Below the pieces are notes generated by a model, which was not told where the DNA came from, did no database searches, and saw only the letters and a list, made by a program, of their open reading frames with translations. Made by a program: the position numbers and the translations under genes. From Saprospirales bacterium (GTDB lineage Bacteria; Bacteroidota; Bacteroidia; Chitinophagales; Saprospiraceae), in the NCBI GenBank assembly GCA_003448025.1, contig DLXL01000455.1:4435-13357 (forward strand): a stretch of 8,923 bases of DNA. Direction: 5' to 3'. The stretch's first letter is position 1, and each line of letters opens with the position of its first letter. Of the stretch, positions 5,716 to 8,923 are shown piece after piece.

Positions 5716-6942
5716 ATGAAAGAAATAGCCACCATACAGCCCTTGAATGCCGGGGCCTGCACAGGAAACTGTCAGGGTTGTGGCAAGTTGCACATCAAAA
5801 TTTTTGGTGCGCACGACACCACATCCAGGCTGCTGGGTGCGCGTGTCAGGCTGGCGCTGGATGCTGCGCAGATGGATGGCAAAGTGCTCGAAATAGCTGA
5901 TCCCATCGCCATTCAGGCAGAAGGGATCAGTCTTTTGCCCGCACTCATGATAGAAGGGAAAGTGGTACTACAGGGGTTGGTTCCAAATGTCCATGAAATA
6001 GCCCGACTTATGAAAAACAGAGAACTATTCAACAGCAAAATTTTCCACCTGCGTATCATTAGTGTAGCGGTTGATATGAGTGACGTATCGGCTAATGCAT
6101 TGATTTTTGCCTGGAAAATTGCCGAACGGATGGAAAGTAAACTGGAAATCGTATACGCGATGGACAGTATTTTTGAAGGAACCGTACCATCTGCTTCTGG
6201 ATTTTTGTCGAGCTATTCCAAAACCATGCAGACAGAGTTGGATGGCTTTGTGGCCGAAACCCTGCGCCCCTTGGGGGTAAGCTATGTTCCTGCCGGTAAA
6301 TTTGCAGGCGAGCCAGGTGGTGTGACCACTAAAACGGCAGAACAGATGCGCGTAAGTACCAAGGTTATTTACGGAGTACCAGACGTTGCGCTTGTGGAGT
6401 ATTCCAAAAAAGTTGATCTGTTGGTCATGGGTGCTACCGGACGGGGCGGGCTTGGGAAAAAGTTATTCGGATCGGTAAGCGTAGAGGTTTCAAAAGCCTC
6501 GCATTGCCCGGTGCTTTTTGTATCCAGGGAAGCAGAGTTCAGAGGGTTTGAAAATATATTGTACGCATCTGATTTTGATTCGCTCAATCCACTTTCGGTA
6601 CAACAAACGGTTTCTTTTGGCCGCCGTTTTGATGCTCAGATACATTTCGTGCATGTTGGCCCGGGTGGTGAAAAGAACCTGGAGGAGCAGAAAGAGCGTT
6701 TTGAGGCCAGCTTTGGTGAATCAGGTTATGATAAGCCTTTCATCTTTAGCAAAATGGTGAGTGAAAACGTGGTAGAGGCTCTGTATGAGTATGCCTTCTA
6801 CCATCGGATAGATTTACTGGTGTTTGTTACACACCATCGGTCATTCTGGGATAATATCCTGCACAAAAGCATCACCAACGAAGTACTGGCAAGCAGTGAT
6901 TTGCCACTATTGGTGATTCATTCAGATGACGATATGCTATAA
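5716..6942 (+). CDS. Cys-rich thioredoxin-like domain fused to two universal stress protein domains
   Basis: The protein has 408 aa in three parts. The N-terminus has a Cys15-x3-Cys19-x2-Cys22 motif. Residues 25-99 resemble the small thioredoxin_3 fold (KLHIKIFG, then GISLLPALMIEGKVVLQGLVP with the likely cis-proline at 75). The CxxC that normally follows IKIFG is absent here (GAHDTTSR). USP domain 1 (about 109-269) has the complete ATP-binding motif G239-xx-G242-9x-G252-S and VEVSKASHCPVLFV. USP domain 2 (about 277-402) keeps the fold (ILYASDF, IDLLVF, SSDLPLLVIH) but has THHRSFWDN in place of the glycine motif and probably does not bind ATP. The family responds to stress, hypoxia or energy state; the displaced cysteines suggest a redox or metal role, which is inference. 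It begins 2 bases after the CBS gene and ends before a strong terminator. Confidence 0.9.
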   Translation: MKEIATIQPLNAGACTGNCQGCGKLHIKIFGAHDTTSRLLGARVRLALDAAQMDGKVLEIADPIAIQAEGISLLPALMIEGKVVLQGLVPNVHEIARLMKNRELFNSKIFHLRIISVAVDMSDVSANALIFAWKIAERMESKLEIVYAMDSIFEGTVPSASGFLSSYSKTMQTELDGFVAETLRPLGVSYVPAGKFAGEPGGVTTKTAEQMRVSTKVIYGVPDVALVEYSKKVDLLVMGATGRGGLGKKLFGSVSVEVSKASHCPVLFVSREAEFRGFENILYASDFDSLNPLSVQQTVSFGRRFDAQIHFVHVGPGGEKNLEEQKERFEASFGESGYDKPFIFSKMVSENVVEALYEYAFYHRIDLLVFVTHHRSFWDNILHKSITNEVLASSDLPLLVIHSDDDML

Positions 6943-7006
6943 AATAAAAAAGAATAGTGGAGTTAGCATAATCAGTGATTGACGCATAGACAGAGGGTTT
7001 TTTCAG

Positions 7007-7044
7007 TCCCCGTTGAATTATTTCAACGGGGATTTTTTTTTTTT
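7007..7044 (+). terminator. Intrinsic terminator of the CBS/USP operon
   Basis: An 11-bp perfect stem (TCCCCGTTGAA at 7007-7017 pairing with 7022-7032) with a TTAT loop is followed directly by twelve T (7033-7044). It lies 64 bp after the USP stop. It also shows that the long open frame running through here is not translated from its upstream ATG. Confidence 0.93.
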
Positions 7045-7163
7045 CCATCAAAGCAATTGAAAAAACTTGCAGATTTTATGTCAGTTAAGCTGAAAGAAAG
7101 ATTAAAAGGAAATTGTCTTTTTTTTGACGAAAACATAGAACGAGAAACTAGGGGAACAGCACA

Positions 7164-7171
7164 TACCTTTG
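7164..7171 (+). promoter_or_regulatory. Bacteroidota -7 box upstream of the T9SS cargo gene
   Basis: TACCTTTG matches TAnnTTTG exactly. Transcription would start near 7175-7178, leaving a leader of about 29-32 bases before the ATG at 7207. There is no clear TTG at the -33 distance. The rest of 6943-7206 holds the terminator and A/T-rich sequence in which I recognise nothing further. Confidence 0.5.
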
Positions 7172-7206
7172 GTCTGGTAACCATGCGAAGCAAACCTGAT
7201 TCTGTT

Positions 7207-7875
7207 ATGCGTAAATTTTACCTGCTGATTATTGTAGTGTTTTGGGTGGAGTCGGGCTTTAGCCAAACCTTTCACGCCATCCCGGAACCTGTACTCACGC
7301 AGGAACTTGAATTCAATCAGGCCAATGAATGTTATATTTATTTCTCCAATCCTTCCGGCGACAGCCTGCAACTTCGTTGGCGATTGGTAGAATCCAATTT
7401 GCCTGAAAACTGGGATGCCGATTTGTGCGATTACGGCACTTGTTATTCAGGAATACCTGGGAATGGATTGATGAATGTCGTGTATGATACGATACAGCCA
7501 TATCTCAAACTCATCGTATTGCCTGGTGAAAATTCCGGAGCTTGCTGGATATGGTTCAGGGCCTATGAAGATGGAAATCAGGGCAATTATGTAGACGTAT
7601 TCTTTAACCTGCATACACCCGGCACCCTAAGTACCGCAGAGCAGGAACTACCATCCTTAAGCATCTATCCTAATCCGGCATCAGAGGTCATCATGCTGGA
7701 AAATACATCTGACAGAAATATGAATGCGCAAATCATCCATATTTCCGGTATTCCATACTGGCAAGGAGATATTCCCGAAAAAACAACCCAACATATACCA
7801 GTACACCACTGGCCTCGCGGAAGTTATTGGCTCAGAACCCCTAATCAGACCAGGCAATTTCACATTCAAAAGTAA
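7207..7875 (+). CDS. Small secreted protein with T9SS type A sorting domain
   Basis: I place the start at the ATG at 7207 (222 aa). It gives a proper Sec signal (MRKFYLLIIVVFWVESGFSQ) and lies downstream of both the terminator and an exact -7 box; frames from 6979 or 7183 only add sequence without a signal peptide. The mature part (about 21-140) is a beta-rich domain I do not recognise by function. It has LRWRLVESNLPENWDADLC, a run of aromatic residues, and four cysteines (42, 74, 79, 113) that could form two disulfides. After a short linker, residues 150-222 form the sorting domain (LSIYPNPASE, HISGIPYWQG, WPRGSYWL, ending QFHIQK), which directs export through the outer membrane by type IX secretion and is then removed. 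It lies 65 bp before the C25 peptidase gene on the same strand. No enzymatic motif is seen. Confidence 0.88.
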   Translation: MRKFYLLIIVVFWVESGFSQTFHAIPEPVLTQELEFNQANECYIYFSNPSGDSLQLRWRLVESNLPENWDADLCDYGTCYSGIPGNGLMNVVYDTIQPYLKLIVLPGENSGACWIWFRAYEDGNQGNYVDVFFNLHTPGTLSTAEQELPSLSIYPNPASEVIMLENTSDRNMNAQIIHISGIPYWQGDIPEKTTQHIPVHHWPRGSYWLRTPNQTRQFHIQK

Positions 7876-7940
7876 TCAACAATAATGTTGCGCTGATGGG
7901 CTATTAGCCTCACTCATTCACACATTCTATACATTCACAC

Positions 7941-8923
7941 ATGAAACATCTCTTAACTAGCCTGTTTTGCCTGCTCTCTTTCGGTGCAGCACTGGCGCAA
8001 GCCAACGTTCAGGTGCTCTCAAAGTCCCGAAACGAAACCTTGCTCAAACTGGAATTGGGTAACATCCACAAATCTACAGTAAGTACCCCGAATGGAGATG
8101 CTCTGGTGATCGGTATGGACAATGGTACTCCGCTATTGGAAGCCGGCGCGCCGGATGTGCCCAAGTTTGCCACTACCCTAATGATTCCAAATACAGGAAA
8201 CATGGCTGTGGAGATCGTGTCTTCAGAATATACGGACTACGCGAATGTGCGGGTGGCGCCCTCCAAAGGTAATCTTATGCGCAATGTGGATCCAGCCGCC
8301 ATACCGTATCGCTACGGGGCTGATTACGAACGCAATACGTTTTTTCCGGGCAAACTGGCTTCCCTGAACCAGCCATTTATCATGCGAGATGTACGTGGAC
8401 AGGCATTATGGATCTATCCTGTACAATATAACGCGGTAACTAAAACCCTCCGCGTGTATCAAAACATCACCGTACGGGTGCACCACATTGGCGGACAAGG
8501 AGAGAATGAGGCCGTATCCGGACGTGAACGAGTGATTAATACAGCCTTCAGGCAATTGTACCAAAAACTTTTCCTGAACTTCGATGAACAGTTTCTAACA
8601 CAAACCAGAAGCAACGAAGATCCTGCAAAGATGCTGGTGATTGCCAAGGATGACCTCATCCCCGGTCTTGAAAGCTATGTGGCCTGGAAACGCCAAATGG
8701 GCATTCATACGACGATAGTACCCACCTCGGAAATAGGAAGTGCCCCGGCAGAGGTGTTTGCATACGTACAGAATTATTATAACGAAAACCAGATTTCTTA
8801 TCTCCTCCTGGTTGGTAATGAAGATGCCATTACCCCAATGGTACGCCCTGGCAGCAACTATTCCTGCGATAACTGTCTGGGATATATGGAAGGAAACGAC
8901 CACTATCCGGAAATTTTTGTCGG
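7941..8923 (+). CDS. Gingipain-like C25 family cysteine peptidase precursor, 5' part only
   Basis: The frame is open to the right edge (327 codons plus 2 bases). It starts with a Sec signal (MKHLLTSLFCLLSFGAALAQ). A propeptide of about 200 residues follows, of the gingipain propeptide type (EAGAPDVPKFATTLMIPNTG at 67-86). The catalytic region begins near residue 228. KMLVIAKDDLIPGLESYVAW (230-249) and ISYLLLVGNEDAITP (285-299) correspond to gingipain R segments. GNDHYPEIFVG, at the edge, aligns with the gingipain segment GNDHYNEVFIG. The catalytic His and Cys lie further on, beyond the window, so activity cannot be judged. An oddity is a CxxC pair (SCDNC, Cys309 and Cys312) just before that motif. 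By family it should be a secreted cysteine protease exported by T9SS, with the sorting domain beyond the edge. The T9SS sortase PorU is also of the C25 fold, but the clear gingipain propeptide favours a protease. Confidence 0.9.
   Translation, partial: MKHLLTSLFCLLSFGAALAQANVQVLSKSRNETLLKLELGNIHKSTVSTPNGDALVIGMDNGTPLLEAGAPDVPKFATTLMIPNTGNMAVEIVSSEYTDYANVRVAPSKGNLMRNVDPAAIPYRYGADYERNTFFPGKLASLNQPFIMRDVRGQALWIYPVQYNAVTKTLRVYQNITVRVHHIGGQGENEAVSGRERVINTAFRQLYQKLFLNFDEQFLTQTRSNEDPAKMLVIAKDDLIPGLESYVAWKRQMGIHTTIVPTSEIGSAPAEVFAYVQNYYNENQISYLLLVGNEDAITPMVRPGSNYSCDNCLGYMEGNDHYPEIFV

Noticed and set aside
6979..7206. N-terminal extension of the T9SS cargo protein, starting upstream of the terminator
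   Set aside because: It would run through the intrinsic terminator and the -7 box, and it would place about 76 charged residues ahead of an obvious signal peptide.
7877..7890. CAACA-N4-TGTTG inverted repeat and a TAATGTTG near-match to a -7 box before the C25 gene
   Set aside because: Five-base arms and one mismatch in the box; not enough to call a terminator or a promoter.

Overview
The window looks chromosomal and comes from a member of the Bacteroidota. Three things support this. It encodes a secreted protein with a type IX secretion (T9SS) C-terminal sorting domain and the start of a gingipain-like C25 peptidase. Its promoters resemble the Bacteroidota -7 box TAnnTTTG. Its start codons lack good Shine-Dalgarno sequences. 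The lineage below phylum cannot be fixed from the sequence; an environmental Saprospiria, Cytophagia or Chitinophagia type is a guess.

Left part, minus strand: an efflux membrane-fusion lipoprotein runs off the left edge, preceded by a DUF4136 lipoprotein. A strong 15-bp hairpin (1822-1854) separates this pair from a minus-strand run of three genes. In transcription order these are a response regulator fused to a CRP/FNR-type regulator, an ATP-cone/Mrr-like nuclease, and an MgtC/DUF4010 membrane protein.

Centre: the regulator is divergent from a plus-strand two-gene operon. That operon encodes a two-CBS protein and an unusual protein joining a cysteine-rich N-terminus, a thioredoxin-like domain and two universal stress (USP) domains. 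The operon ends at a textbook intrinsic terminator (7007-7044). The 142-bp divergent intergenic region (5110-5251) holds a near-perfect FNR-type box, a second perfect palindrome centred 30 bp away, and a -7 box facing each way. The FNR-type box lies at about -41 to -44 of the regulator promoter and about -64 to -67 of the CBS/USP promoter, both classical activator positions. I infer one stress or redox regulon, in which the REC-CRP protein controls itself, the nuclease and membrane protein behind it, and the CBS/USP pair in front of it.

Right part, plus strand: a short T9SS-exported protein with its own -7 box is followed by a gingipain-like C25 protease precursor cut by the right edge before its catalytic residues.

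No tRNA, rRNA, insertion sequence, CRISPR array or origin was recognised. The longest stretch without a gene is about 264 bp (6943-7206) and holds the terminator and a promoter.
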